This document shows, one piece after another, positions 15,577 to 25,026 of a DNA stretch of 64,000 nucleotides. Under the pieces are notes generated by a model. The model searched no databases. It was not told the origin of the DNA and saw only the letters and a list, made by a program, of their open reading frames with translations. Within the stretch, counting starts at the first letter, position 1, and the number at the start of each line of letters is the position of its first letter. This DNA is from CAYFWF01 sp964346815. GTDB lineage: Bacteria > Acidobacteriota > Aminicenantia > Aminicenantales > Aminicenantaceae. The stretch is from positions 107,356 through 171,355 of the forward strand of contig CAYFWF010000055.1 in the NCBI GenBank assembly GCA_964346815.1, read 5' to 3'. Both the position numbers and the translations under genes were made by a program.

Positions 15577-18069
15577 TCATTCATCCTCGTTATGTTCGGC
15601 CTCTGCCGTTCCTTTCATTTGGATGCCTCGTGGAAGCGGGGGATCGAACTTACCGTTTCCATCCACATCCACAAAGATCGGATTGGTCAAAGCATATGGA
15701 AGGGTGGCATTTTGAGAGAGACCATATCGGGCCCTTGCTTGATGGACGGGAAAGAGACTCTTTCTGCCAAGTACTTCTGCAGCGATATACGAATCTTCCG
15801 CGAGGGGCAGAGAAACCTTTTCCGCAAATTTGGTGACGGAATCTCCCGCCTTCTGTACCGGGAAGATGATTTTTCTCCTTCCATTCACGATCAGCCTCAC
15901 CTCATCCACTGATATCCATGGAGCACTCTCCACTTTCAGGAAAATATTCACCATTCCCTCTCCAGCCGTCAAAGAATCGCCAGGGATATGCTCCTCATTG
16001 ATCCTGAAATCCACTACAGGGCCGTTGCTGACAAAGGAGTGCCCCTTCTTTATCGATTGAATGAGAGAGGACACATCCAGCTTTTCACCTCTTCCGCCTT
16101 TGTAAAAGACATAAGTCCGGGAGTAGCCTGGTTCTCCTCTATCGATTGTGTGGGCGTCCGATGAGCCCACAATCGGGAAATAGTAGCCCCGATTCATAAG
16201 ATGAAGCCAATCGTCGATGGAATGCTGGTTGGAGGAATAAAAATACGGTCCGTTCAGTACTTCCAGCAGGTCAAAATTCAAATCAAAATTCTCCCTGGCG
16301 CTGGAAGCATCTTCAGGATCGAGCTCATAGTTGTTAAAATATCCGATGGATCCTGATCTGGGATGGTTCACATGAAGAAGAGCTTGAGGATCTTTTTCTC
16401 GACTTGCCTGGAACAGAAGAGAGGCTTCTGTTCGATGAGGATAAATGGCTCCATTGTTTTTTTCATCCGCCCTGAATTGGAGGGGATAGGTGTTGTAGTG
16501 AATGACGCCTCCTCTGGTGACTTCATTTCCCATGATCGTAGCCAGATACTTATCCAGACCGAGCTTTATCAGATCAGGCTGATAGTCGTTGATATAGTTG
16601 TGGTCGGTAGACACAGCCACATCCACACCTTCAGCCACCACAGACTTGATTCTTTCTGCGATGTCCATCCTGCCATCCGAGTAGATAGTGTGCATATGAG
16701 GATCTACGGATATCAAATGATCGGCCTGTATCACCTTGTCTATGCGAAAAGTCAGCTCCTCTTTCATACCTCGAAAGATTTCCAAGATTTTGCTGTCTAT
16801 AGTGTATTCTGGACCTCTGGAGGCGTATATGAGATAAGCGCCGACCGGAAGTCTGATCTCCAGACCCTCCTCTTCTGGATATGCCGAGTTTTTGAATGTT
16901 TCCCAGCGCTTTCCTGTCTCGATTGGATTTTCTGGTTCGAAATAAGGAGTCTTTGTCGGGTCGAGACCAATAAATGCCGCTTTGCCTGGGACGTATTCTC
17001 CCCTGCGGTTCTGAATCTTGATTTTTACACTCCCCTGAGGAGGATCCTGGAGGAGGCAGAGGTTTTCCTCATCAGATTGGACCAGCAATAGCTTCTCAAC
17101 CACAGCAGGGAAAAAATTGGCAGTGACTGAGTAGATGCCTTCAGGGAGGGGGAAGTCGAGAGCCAGAGGCTTTTCGTGGAATGAACGGTAGAACACAGTG
17201 TGGGACAAAGGGTCTCGAACGATGACTTCTGCCAGATCCCCTTTCAGGTCTTCGAAATATATGCTGACGTTTTCCGGCTTGACATCCAGGATCTTGTAGA
17301 TATCCAGAAGCAGGTCATCCCCATCAGAACTCACGAGAAGCATGAAGCGGACTTGGAACGACTCACCAGGCTTCAAAGTGCCCGGAAGGGCTTCTTCCAC
17401 AGGGGGAGGATTTTGATTCATCCAACCTAAAAAATGCCCTTTTTTTGGATAGACTCTGAAATTCAGGTCAGGGTGCTTGTCGCTGTGGAAGGGACTGAAA
17501 GAGTATTCATGCATAGCGCGGAAATACAAGGAGTACTCCATATCTTCGACAGAGGCCTCCCCGGTGTTTCTTATTCTGGAGGTCAGCTCGATTTGACCCG
17601 AGGCGGGATGTATTCGATATTCAGTGAGGATCTCCCCGCTTCCTTCTTCCTCTCCCTCAAATGAGGCGGTGGCCTGGATTAAAAGGTCCCCTGATGAGTT
17701 TTGCTGCCGGACGAGCTTCACCGATTCATAGCTGATGTAGATTCTTTCCCCTTTGATTCTGAGGTAAGGAGAGCCAACGATCATGTCACTCACCAGATTT
17801 TTTCCTGCAGGCGCGAACCCGATGATGCTGCCCTTTGCATCGGCAGCCGGATAGTTGAGCGACGTCTGGAGGGTTCGCTCCATTCCCCCGATGAGAACTA
17901 GATATTTTCCGTCGGTTATGAAATAATCCCCCTTTCTGACCAACGTACAGAAATTTTCAGGCAGGTCATTCTCAGAATTCAAGATCTCGACTCGAAATTC
18001 TTGTGCTGTAAGAAAAGAGGAGAAGATAATCGAAAAGATCCAGAAGCAAAAAATTTTTAAGCTTTTCAT
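15577..18069 (-). CDS. Exported CehA/McbA-type PHP metallohydrolase
   Basis: An 830-residue protein with a signal peptide (hydrophobic residues 4-20, cleavage near AQE). The first 450 residues are beta-rich with no recognised fold. The C-terminal half is a PHP-type metal-dependent domain like CehA/McbA: VDPHMHTIYSDG, VSTDHNY, a NEVTRG segment, HVNHPRSG and VGSSDAHT supply the His/Asp ligands. It should be a periplasmic phosphoesterase or carboxylesterase. It is the first gene of the lipid-enzyme operon, so it could act on a lipid or its head group; that is inference. Confidence 0.82.
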   Translation of the reverse strand: MKSLKIFCFWIFSIIFSSFLTAQEFRVEILNSENDLPENFCTLVRKGDYFITDGKYLVLIGGMERTLQTSLNYPAADAKGSIIGFAPAGKNLVSDMIVGSPYLRIKGERIYISYESVKLVRQQNSSGDLLIQATASFEGEEEGSGEILTEYRIHPASGQIELTSRIRNTGEASVEDMEYSLYFRAMHEYSFSPFHSDKHPDLNFRVYPKKGHFLGWMNQNPPPVEEALPGTLKPGESFQVRFMLLVSSDGDDLLLDIYKILDVKPENVSIYFEDLKGDLAEVIVRDPLSHTVFYRSFHEKPLALDFPLPEGIYSVTANFFPAVVEKLLLVQSDEENLCLLQDPPQGSVKIKIQNRRGEYVPGKAAFIGLDPTKTPYFEPENPIETGKRWETFKNSAYPEEEGLEIRLPVGAYLIYASRGPEYTIDSKILEIFRGMKEELTFRIDKVIQADHLISVDPHMHTIYSDGRMDIAERIKSVVAEGVDVAVSTDHNYINDYQPDLIKLGLDKYLATIMGNEVTRGGVIHYNTYPLQFRADEKNNGAIYPHRTEASLLFQASREKDPQALLHVNHPRSGSIGYFNNYELDPEDASSARENFDLNFDLLEVLNGPYFYSSNQHSIDDWLHLMNRGYYFPIVGSSDAHTIDRGEPGYSRTYVFYKGGRGEKLDVSSLIQSIKKGHSFVSNGPVVDFRINEEHIPGDSLTAGEGMVNIFLKVESAPWISVDEVRLIVNGRRKIIFPVQKAGDSVTKFAEKVSLPLAEDSYIAAEVLGRKSLFPVHQARARYGLSQNATLPYALTNPIFVDVDGNGKFDPPLPRGIQMKGTAEAEHNEDE

Positions 18070-18142
18070 AACGTCCTCTTCTTGTGTAATCGTGGGAAAT
18101 CTCGGCTTCCTTCAGCACGGCCTTTTAAACAAGGATATTTAC

Positions 18143-18169
18143 CTTATACCAAAAGCGTATTTTATTCAA
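18143..18169 (-). promoter_or_regulatory. Possible promoter of the lipid operon
   Basis: On the minus strand TATAAG is preceded by TGG (extended -10) and by TTGAAT 15 bases upstream. It would start transcription toward the CehA-type gene with a leader of about 65 bases. Confidence 0.4.
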
Positions 18170-18280
18170 TGGGAATAAATTACCCTCACTTTCGAGAAAA
18201 AAACAATCAGGAGGGCGGATTGTTCATCTGCCTGCACGACCGCTGGTTTATCAGAGGCATCTCTTGGAGCGGATTCGAGG

Positions 18281-18310
18281 TTGCTTTTTAGGGTGCCGTT
18301 TCGCTAGAAT
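18281..18310 (+). promoter_or_regulatory. Possible promoter of the GNAT gene
   Basis: TTGCTT and TAGAAT are 18 bases apart, about 40 bases before the GNAT ATG. The rest of the 279-base divergent gap shows no gene. Confidence 0.35.
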
Positions 18311-18348
18311 TGACCTGGATACCGGGAATAAAATAAGAAAATCGGTCC

Positions 18349-19311
18349 ATGGATAAATGCGAGATTCTTCATACAATCAAGGGAAAAAGATTTCTGTTTG
18401 CAGTAGAGACTTCTCCTGATAAAGATGATTATCAGAAGTATGAAGATATCCGGCAGGAGATTTGGAAGGAACCGACAGATCAGATGGCCGGCCCCCGCAA
18501 CATGCACTGTGAAAATTATTTCGACAGAGGAAGCAGCCTTTTTGCCGGTGTCTTTATAGAAGATGAAAAAGGGAAATTCCCCAGAGACAGAGAGCATCTG
18601 GCAGGATTTTCCTACGGGTTCGTTGGAGTGAAGGATAAGGAAATTGGCTTCAGGTCCAGGGAAAACCTCATGTTCTACTCACAATATCTCGGTGTTAGAA
18701 GAGAGTACCAAAAATTTGGCCTGGGGGTGCGGATGAAGAGCTTCCAAAGGGATGTGGTTTCGGAGATATTCGGAGTTGGAACCATAACCTGCACTTTTGA
18801 CCCTCTTGTAGGAGTGAATGCTTACAGAAATATCCATCATTTTGGGATGGAGGTGGTGGAGTATAAAGAAGCTTTCTATAAGGATTTCGGCGGAGAGCTG
18901 AACAGGGTTGACGTTCCGTGCGACAGGCTTTACGTATCTTGGAATTTGGCCAAAAAAATCCAGATACCCGAATATGAACTCGAGGAACTTGTTAGTTCGA
19001 ATCACCTCGCGCTTGATACGAAGATAACGGAGGTTGAGGGACGGAGCGGGTCGGTAAAGCTTGAAATCATCACAGATATCCATCCTGATCTCGATCGAGA
19101 ATTTGTCTTGATCGAGATTCCGTACGACTATTACGAGATGCTTAAAGAGACCGACGTTTTAGACGAAAAAGTGCGAGCTGTTCCGATTGAATGGAGGATG
19201 AGAACCAGAGAGCTTTTCCAGAGGATGTTCCAGCGAGGATACAAGGTGATAGATTTTCGGATTTACAGGGGAGACGATCGAAAAAGAGATTTTTATGTCC
19301 TGAGGAAATAG
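18349..19311 (+). CDS. GNAT-superfamily acetyltransferase (COG3375-like)
   Basis: The 320-residue protein has an acetyl-CoA binding region of GNAT type, LGVRREYQKFGLGVRMK, where the R/Q-x-x-G-x-G loop binds the pyrophosphate. The block TFDPLVGVNAYRNIHHFG is characteristic of the COG3375 group of predicted acetyltransferases. The C-terminal 110 residues form an additional alpha/beta region. Substrate and pathway are unknown, and the flanking genes give no hint. No strong ribosome binding site is visible before the ATG. Confidence 0.75.
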   Translation: MDKCEILHTIKGKRFLFAVETSPDKDDYQKYEDIRQEIWKEPTDQMAGPRNMHCENYFDRGSSLFAGVFIEDEKGKFPRDREHLAGFSYGFVGVKDKEIGFRSRENLMFYSQYLGVRREYQKFGLGVRMKSFQRDVVSEIFGVGTITCTFDPLVGVNAYRNIHHFGMEVVEYKEAFYKDFGGELNRVDVPCDRLYVSWNLAKKIQIPEYELEELVSSNHLALDTKITEVEGRSGSVKLEIITDIHPDLDREFVLIEIPYDYYEMLKETDVLDEKVRAVPIEWRMRTRELFQRMFQRGYKVIDFRIYRGDDRKRDFYVLRK

Positions 19312-19829
19312 ACTGAGTCATTTCTGTATCCCCTGCTTTTCTCGGTCAGTAAAATCGAAATTTACCAGAAACGCTCATAAATCTCTGGAAGCATTTTTAA
19401 AACCGTGATCCTTGATCGAAGATAAGAGCATTGGGGAATGTTTTCGCTCCAGTCAGATTTTATACGCCATTCCCTCACCAAACTTCTCGGCCCTGCGGAA
19501 CTCCGCATGGTTATCTGTTGTTGCACCTCATCGTACTCTGCCCTTCTCAGGCCACTCCAGTCGATCATACCGTGCTCAAACAGTCCTCGGGTCCGACTTG
19601 GTCGGATTCCCTTGAAGTTTGACTCGAGAAGGCTGGGTTAGGTTGGGTCGGGATCTTCCGATGTCACTCTATTCATTCCCCAATGCTCTCTCTTTGGCTT
19701 CCTGCTCTTATGCCATCACGGTTTTGGAAATGATTACTAAATCTAATTGCTGATTGAAAACCGGTCTCTTAAAGACTAGAATAGAAAGTCATGATTTTTT
19801 TATGTTTGATCCAAAAGAGGGGAATCCAA
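19312..19829. other. Gene-free stretch holding an inverted-repeat element
   Basis: This 518-base gap has no supported gene. Its centre is occupied by the inverted-repeat element listed separately; the AT-rich right part just precedes the exported creatininase-like gene. Confidence 0.6.
19399..19725. mobile_element. MITE-like or structured element with terminal inverted repeats
   Basis: A perfect 16-bp inverted repeat, AGAGCATTGGGGAATG at 19425-19440 and its complement at 19674-19689, bounds a 233-base interior. Outside it a second pair, AAAACCGTGAT at 19399-19409 and its complement at 19715-19725, repeats the symmetry with different spacing (15 and 25 bases). The interior is GC-richer than the flanks, rich in short repeats such as GGTTRGGT-like runs, and has no convincing coding frame. 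This fits a non-autonomous mobile element or a long structured RNA; the sequence alone does not decide. Confidence 0.45.
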
Positions 19830-20735
19830 ATGAGAAAACTATCAAAAATGTTTGCGGTGAGTTCAGCCGCAGCCGTCGTGTTTTTTTTGGCTCTAACGCT
19901 GTATTCGCGAGCGGAAGGGCCAGGGGTTCCTCTGGTCCTTCAAGAAATGACCTGGACAGATGTCCAGGAGTATCTGAAGACAAACGATATGGTGATCGTT
20001 CCGCTGGGGAGTACCGAACAACATGGCCCTCATCTGCCCTTAGGAACGGATTATTACGAAGCTTTTGGGATGTCCAAGATGATCTCTGCCCGGACCGGGG
20101 TTTTGGTCGCCCCGGTGATACTCTCTGGGTACAGCATTTATCATTCCGGTTTCCCTGGTTCTCTGAGCCTGAAGCCAGAGACCATGGAACAAGTCCTGTA
20201 TGAGACAGCAGAGCTGCTGATTAAATACGGGTTCCGGAGGTTCATGTTCTTCAACTACCATGGAGGGAACAGCATCGTCGAGAGTAAGGTGATCCACCGA
20301 ATCAATCACACAACAGAAGCCGTTGCAGTGGCCATCGGTGTAGGAGCGTCTTTCCAGAAAGATCAGGAAAGAATCGAGGGCGTTATGTATGATACCCACG
20401 CAGGGATCAGCGAGACATCCATCATGCTCTTTCTTGAGCCAGAGCTGGTGAAGCTGGAGAGAGCGGAAAAACCGAAGATGAATTTTTCGCGGCTTGTAGG
20501 AGAGATCTACCTACGAAGCCAAAAAAATCCGGAATTGAGTGCCCTTCTGAGTGCACTGCAAGCCGTCCCCGAAGAAACCGGAAAAGGCGGCGCCAGCCAT
20601 GAAATCAGCAGCAACGGCATCTGGTCAACCGGTGATCCCAAAGAATCCACCAGAGAGCGAGGAGAGAAGACCGTGACCAAGATGGTCGAGAATGCAGTTG
20701 AATTCATAGAGGCCTGGAAGCAGATCAAGAAATAA
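19830..20735 (+). CDS. Exported creatininase-family amidohydrolase
   Basis: The 301-residue protein is a creatininase/formamide-hydrolase-family enzyme that binds two metals and opens amide bonds. The metal and catalytic motifs STEQHGPHLPLGTDY, FFNYHGGN and DTHAGISETS are intact. Unlike most members it begins with a signal peptide (MRKLSKMF then a hydrophobic stretch to about residue 26), so it should work in the periplasm. GAGGGG seven bases before ATG 19830 selects this start over one 13 codons upstream. Substrate unknown. Confidence 0.87.
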   Translation: MRKLSKMFAVSSAAAVVFFLALTLYSRAEGPGVPLVLQEMTWTDVQEYLKTNDMVIVPLGSTEQHGPHLPLGTDYYEAFGMSKMISARTGVLVAPVILSGYSIYHSGFPGSLSLKPETMEQVLYETAELLIKYGFRRFMFFNYHGGNSIVESKVIHRINHTTEAVAVAIGVGASFQKDQERIEGVMYDTHAGISETSIMLFLEPELVKLERAEKPKMNFSRLVGEIYLRSQKNPELSALLSALQAVPEETGKGGASHEISSNGIWSTGDPKESTRERGEKTVTKMVENAVEFIEAWKQIKK

Positions 20736-20750
20736 GAAAGGAGAGAATTC

Positions 20751-21272
20751 ATGATAAAAATCAGCAAAGATGTCGAAAATGTGATAAGAGAGGCTATTAC
20801 TCTTGAGCTCAATGGCCGGAAATTTTTCAATCATGCAGCCGAAGTCACCCATCACCCACGCGGCAAAAAAATGTTCCTCCACCTGGCCCAAGAAGAGGTC
20901 AAACATTTGGAGACCTTTGGCAAGCTGTTCAGTGAGATCCTCGGTGGTTCGGACTGGAAAAAGGAGATCAGGCCCGAGGATGTTTCTGATGAGGCCCCTC
21001 TGGTTGAGAAATTGAAAGAGAGCATGAAAAAAGAAGAGGGAAAAGGAGAGACAGAGGCTTTACGGATAGGAATGGAACTCGAACAGAATGCCATCGATTT
21101 TTTTCAAAAGGCAGCAGAAGAGACCGATGATCCTGTTGCCAAAAAGATGTTCTTAGAAATCAGCGAGGAAGAAAAATTCCATTACGATCTTCTTCAAGCC
21201 CAGTATGATTCTGTTACGGGCTCCGGATTCTGGCTGGGGAGCGCCGAGTTCCAGATGGATGGGAAGTGGTAA
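20751..21272 (+). CDS. Ferritin-like / rubrerythrin-type diiron protein
   Basis: A 173-residue four-helix-bundle protein with the diiron ligand pattern of rubrerythrins: Glu in LELNGRKFF and AQEEVKH for one half, and MELEQNAIDFF with EEEKFHYD for the other. It lacks the C-terminal rubredoxin CxxC domain of classical rubrerythrin. It may reduce peroxide or hold iron in the cytoplasm. AGGAGAG precedes the ATG. It follows the creatininase-like gene by 15 bases and is probably in the same transcript. Confidence 0.85.
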   Translation: MIKISKDVENVIREAITLELNGRKFFNHAAEVTHHPRGKKMFLHLAQEEVKHLETFGKLFSEILGGSDWKKEIRPEDVSDEAPLVEKLKESMKKEEGKGETEALRIGMELEQNAIDFFQKAAEETDDPVAKKMFLEISEEEKFHYDLLQAQYDSVTGSGFWLGSAEFQMDGKW

Positions 21273-21372
21273 AAAAATGAGATTAAGCAGAATAACAACA
21301 GCAACCAAAAGGCCCTATACCTCTTAGCCATAACCTCATCATTGAATTTTCGTTATAAGGAATGGAAGGGAA

Positions 21373-22065
21373 ATGTCTGCTGTTATCAGAACTGACCAGC
21401 TGACCAAAATCTATACAATGGGAAAAGTCCAGGTCATGGCCTTGAACCATATCACACTGACCATCGAACAGGGAGATTTCATTGGAGTGACAGGTTCGTC
21501 AGGTTCTGGAAAGTCGACGTTCTTGAATCTTCTTGGAGGACTGGATACTCCGACTTCAGGTACGATTGAGGCCCGAGGGAAAATCATATCCCACATGAAC
21601 AAGGATGAACTGGCTCGGTACAGAAGGCACCAAGTGGGGATGATCTTTCAATCGTTCAATCTCGTCACGTCCTTCACTGCCCTTGAAAATGTGGCTCTTC
21701 CGCTCTTTTTTGTAGGAGCGGCAAAGAGAGAAAGAAAGCGGAGGGCTCAGGAGTTGCTTGAAAGGGTTGGTCTTGCCGGGCGAAAGGATCACCGTCCTTC
21801 AGAGCTTTCCGGTGGAGAGCAGCAGAGGGTGGCCATTGCCCGGGCCTTGGCCAACCAGCCCGATGTTCTGCTGGCGGATGAGCCCACCGGGAATTTGGAC
21901 AGCCGGACATCCGAAGAGATTGTCGGTTTGCTCTCCGATTTGAACCGAAGGCAGACCCTTACGGTTGTGATGGTGTCCCACGAAGAGAGGCTTCTCAAGA
22001 GATTTTCAAACCATCTTGTTTGCCTCCAAGATGGTAAAGTCGTCAGCGAGGAAAGAGCAAAATGA
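21373..22065 (+). CDS. ABC transporter ATP-binding protein (MacB/LolD type)
   Basis: A 230-residue ATPase with Walker A GSSGSGKST, the signature LSGGEQQRVAIARA, Walker B VLLADEPTGNLD and the switch histidine in VMVSHE. The GNLD after Walker B and overall length place it in the MacB/LolD/FtsE-like group that powers mechanotransmission by FtsX-fold permeases. It overlaps its permease gene by ATGA. RBS GGAAGGG precedes the ATG. Confidence 0.93.
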   Translation: MSAVIRTDQLTKIYTMGKVQVMALNHITLTIEQGDFIGVTGSSGSGKSTFLNLLGGLDTPTSGTIEARGKIISHMNKDELARYRRHQVGMIFQSFNLVTSFTALENVALPLFFVGAAKRERKRRAQELLERVGLAGRKDHRPSELSGGEQQRVAIARALANQPDVLLADEPTGNLDSRTSEEIVGLLSDLNRRQTLTVVMVSHEERLLKRFSNHLVCLQDGKVVSEERAK

Positions 22066-23414
22066 GGCTCTCTGACTACATTGAGCAGAGTTTTTCCAAT
22101 CTATGGAAGAGAAAGCTGAGGTCATTTCTGACCACTTTCGGAGTGGTGATCGGAATCGGGGCTCTAGTGGCCATGATTTCCTTCGGAAAGGGTATCCAGA
22201 AAAATGTTTCTGAAAGATTTGAGCAGCTGGAACTTTTCAAATATCTCATGGTCTTTACCGATTCAGGATGGATGCGTTTGGGAGGTCCGGACAGGCCGCG
22301 AAAGAAAGTTGCAGACGAAAGCTCGAAAGATGTTCTCGACGATAGCTTTATTGAAAAACTCAAAGCAATGAAGGGGGTTGAGGCAGTGTTCGCCGACATC
22401 CGCTTCCCGGCTTCAGTCAAGTTCAACCAGAAGGAGGAGTTTGTTCTGATTCAGGTGCTTCCGGCAGAACTGGCCATATCCAAATTGATGGATCTTCGTA
22501 CAGGAGAGGCCTATGTGCGAGATAATGTCAGGTCGCTTATCGTCAGTGATACGCTGTTGAGCAGGCTTGGGGTCAAGGATTTATCTTCAGCACTTGGAGA
22601 AGAGATTGAGCTATCCACTCTGACTTTTGACTTCAGCCAGATAAATCCCATGAACCTTTCTTTGTTGCTCAGGGGAGAGAACCTCCCTTTTTCCCGGGAA
22701 AGCTATCTCTTCAGGATCACAGGGGTTGCTGAGAGGATGGGATTTGGAGGTCCCACTCCGTTGCGAAGCGATGTGTTCATTCCTCCAGGTGCGGCCAGAG
22801 ACTTGAAGAAACTGCCTTTTTCGAATTTATGGGATCTTTTCCGATCCCCTGAGAGTCAAAAGGGTTACACGGTGATCAATGTCAAAGTTGCTCATCCCAA
22901 GCACATAGCATCCTTGAAAGAGACCATTCATGAGATGGGCTTTCGATCCTTTGCCTTGATCGATCAATTGGAAGAAATCAAGACTGGTTTTCTATATATG
23001 GATATGTTGCTGGCTGTTGTGGGTATGATCGCTCTATGTGTTGCCTCTCTGGGAATCGTAAACACCATGGTGATGTCCATTCTGGAAAGATACCCTGAGA
23101 TAGGCCTAATGAAAGCAGTCGGTGCCAGCGATAGAGATGTTTCCAAGATTTTTTTCTTTGAGTCGAGCATGATCGGACTGCTGGGAGGGATTTTCGGGTT
23201 GGCTTTGGGATGGTTGGTGAGTATTCTGATAAACCGGATTATTAACTATTTCTTGGCTAAACAGGGTGTTCCTTTTATCCAGTACTTCAACTTCCCTTGG
23301 TGGCTCTGTATCGGGGCGGTTGGTTTTTCCGTATTGGTCAGCCTGTTTGCCGGTATCTATCCCGCTCTTCGAGCAGCTCGTGTGGATCCGGTAGTCGCGC
23401 TGAGACATGACTGA
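22062..23414 (+). CDS. ABC transporter permease (FtsX/MacB type)
   Basis: A 450-residue permease with a first helix near residues 22-42, a large extracytoplasmic MacB-PCD-like domain (about 45-305), and three C-terminal helices of the FtsX fold near 310-335, 365-390 and 410-435. The NTMVMSILERYPEIGLMKAVGA segment is the coupling region typical of the family. Together with the upstream ATPase it forms a complete exporter or efflux unit. No membrane-fusion or outer-membrane partner is encoded next to it, so the cargo is unknown. Confidence 0.9.
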   Translation: MRLSDYIEQSFSNLWKRKLRSFLTTFGVVIGIGALVAMISFGKGIQKNVSERFEQLELFKYLMVFTDSGWMRLGGPDRPRKKVADESSKDVLDDSFIEKLKAMKGVEAVFADIRFPASVKFNQKEEFVLIQVLPAELAISKLMDLRTGEAYVRDNVRSLIVSDTLLSRLGVKDLSSALGEEIELSTLTFDFSQINPMNLSLLLRGENLPFSRESYLFRITGVAERMGFGGPTPLRSDVFIPPGAARDLKKLPFSNLWDLFRSPESQKGYTVINVKVAHPKHIASLKETIHEMGFRSFALIDQLEEIKTGFLYMDMLLAVVGMIALCVASLGIVNTMVMSILERYPEIGLMKAVGASDRDVSKIFFFESSMIGLLGGIFGLALGWLVSILINRIINYFLAKQGVPFIQYFNFPWWLCIGAVGFSVLVSLFAGIYPALRAARVDPVVALRHD

Positions 23415-23580
23415 TCAGGCCAGATTCCTATCCTGGACTGGAGGATTTTATCATCTACTGACCTTCCTATTCCATTGACAGAAATAGAGATGTTTTTGTA
23501 AGAAAAAAAGAGATTTGAATTGATCTTTGTTTTTGTATACATTGTTGGGTCGGCATATGGAGAAGAAAAGGAGAGAAAAA

Positions 23581-24849
23581 TTGAGACATCGATATTGGAT
23601 TAAATGGATTGTGATTTTGTCTTTTGGCGTATTTCTGGCGTCTTGTTCCGCACAGGATACAGAAGAAGACCTTCTGGCTGAGGCCGCTGAGATCCATGAG
23701 AGAGTCCTGACCGTGGATACCCATGCAGATACTCCATCCCGCATGCTCAGAGACGATTGGGATATGGGAGAGCGCCATGTATCCGGAGAGAGGAGGAGCG
23801 GCAAGATCGACCTCCCCCGGATGAAAGAGGGAGGGCTGGATGCGGAGTTTTTTGCAGCGTTTGTTGGACAGGGAGAGCGGACTCCGGAAGCATACGCGGG
23901 TGCAAAAGAAAGAACAGACCGGTTGATCGATGTGATCCACCAGATGTGTGAGGATCATCCAGATCTTGTGGGATTGGCTGTGACACCGGAGGAGGCCTAT
24001 CGTCTGGAAAATGAGGGAAAGCGAGCGGCCTACATCGGAATAGAGAATGGATACGCTATAGGAAAAGATCTTTCACTTATCGAGGAGTTCTATAACAGAG
24101 GCGTGCGTTACATCACTCTCTGTCATGGTGGAGACAACGACATATGTGATTCCTCGACCGATAGAGAACATCCAGAGGATGAAGGCTTGTCTGAATTCGG
24201 GAGGGAGGTCGTCGCTGAATGCAATCGTCTGGGCATCATGGTGGATGTCTCCCATATTTCGGATCGATCTTTTTTCGATGTGATTCAGGTCTCCAAGGCT
24301 CCGGTGATTGCCTCCCATTCCAGCGTGCGGTCTCTGTGTGATCACCCGAGAAACCTCTCCGACGAGATGCTCGAAGCCCTGGCTGCGAATGATGGAGTGA
24401 TCCAGATTTGTTTTGTATCCAGCTTTTTGAAAAAGCCCACGCCAAATACAGAAAGAGAAAAAGCCCTAGAAGCACTTAAAGAAAAATATGGATCATGGCG
24501 CGATATAAAGGACCAGGAAACACGAAAAAAAATGCGGCAGGAATACATGGCAGTTTTTGAGGATTTTCCAGAGGAATTGGCTTCGGTGAAAGATCTCGTC
24601 GATCATATTGACTATGTTGTCAAGCTTATCGGGATAAACCACGTGGGCATCGGTACAGATTTTGATGGCGGAGGCGGAATCGAAGGGTGCAGTGATGTGA
24701 GCGAGATGCCTCATATTACCGAAGAGCTGCTCCGCCGCGGATATTCAGAAGAAGATATCCGGAAGATCTGGGGCGGAAACTTGATGCGGGTTTTTCGTAA
24801 AGTCATCGATCTCGCTGAACAGCGAAGATACAGTCGTTCTGAATTTTGA
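23581..24849 (+). CDS. Lipoprotein membrane dipeptidase (M19)
   Basis: A renal-dipeptidase-family (M19) zinc enzyme of 422 residues that hydrolyses dipeptides. Metal-site motifs are visible: VDTHADTP, GIENGY, DVSHISD, IASHSS and GIGTDFDG. An ATG exists at 23557, but the TTG at 23581 has AAGGAGAG five bases upstream and gives a clean lipoprotein signal (MRHRYWIKWIVIL then LASC), so I place the start there. The protein should be anchored in a membrane facing the periplasm and help use peptides. Confidence 0.87.
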   Translation: MRHRYWIKWIVILSFGVFLASCSAQDTEEDLLAEAAEIHERVLTVDTHADTPSRMLRDDWDMGERHVSGERRSGKIDLPRMKEGGLDAEFFAAFVGQGERTPEAYAGAKERTDRLIDVIHQMCEDHPDLVGLAVTPEEAYRLENEGKRAAYIGIENGYAIGKDLSLIEEFYNRGVRYITLCHGGDNDICDSSTDREHPEDEGLSEFGREVVAECNRLGIMVDVSHISDRSFFDVIQVSKAPVIASHSSVRSLCDHPRNLSDEMLEALAANDGVIQICFVSSFLKKPTPNTEREKALEALKEKYGSWRDIKDQETRKKMRQEYMAVFEDFPEELASVKDLVDHIDYVVKLIGINHVGIGTDFDGGGGIEGCSDVSEMPHITEELLRRGYSEEDIRKIWGGNLMRVFRKVIDLAEQRRYSRSEF

Positions 24850-24940
24850 TCCATCAAACCTGAATTCTGAATCCATCATGTCGATTTCGTTTGATTCTTT
24901 GCGTTGTTTATTTGTTCGTTTGCATCTTTCGGCAAAAATT

Positions 24941-24955
24941 GTAAAATAAATTTAC
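24941..24955. promoter_or_regulatory. Predicted activator site (GTAAA-N5-TTTAC) of the sigma-54 operon
   Basis: GTAAA-ATAAA-TTTAC is a perfect inverted repeat centred about 105 bases upstream of the predicted sigma-54 start at 25053. The same pattern occurs before the two other sigma-54 promoters in this region, so it is a good candidate for the binding site of the NtrC-type activator encoded in this operon. Confidence 0.6.
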
Positions 24956-25026
24956 ATTTTTTTCGCCACTTCTGGGAGAACGCCACCTAAATTATTCAAT
25001 ATCAATGAATTGAGAAAATGACGATA

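Noticed and set aside
16363..17091. 242-codon plus-strand frame
   Set aside because: Antisense to the CehA-type gene, whose metal motifs are intact.
19412..19641. Three overlapping plus-strand frames of about 65 codons
   Set aside because: All three frames are open together in the inverted-repeat element, which argues for base composition rather than coding; no ribosome binding site or motif.
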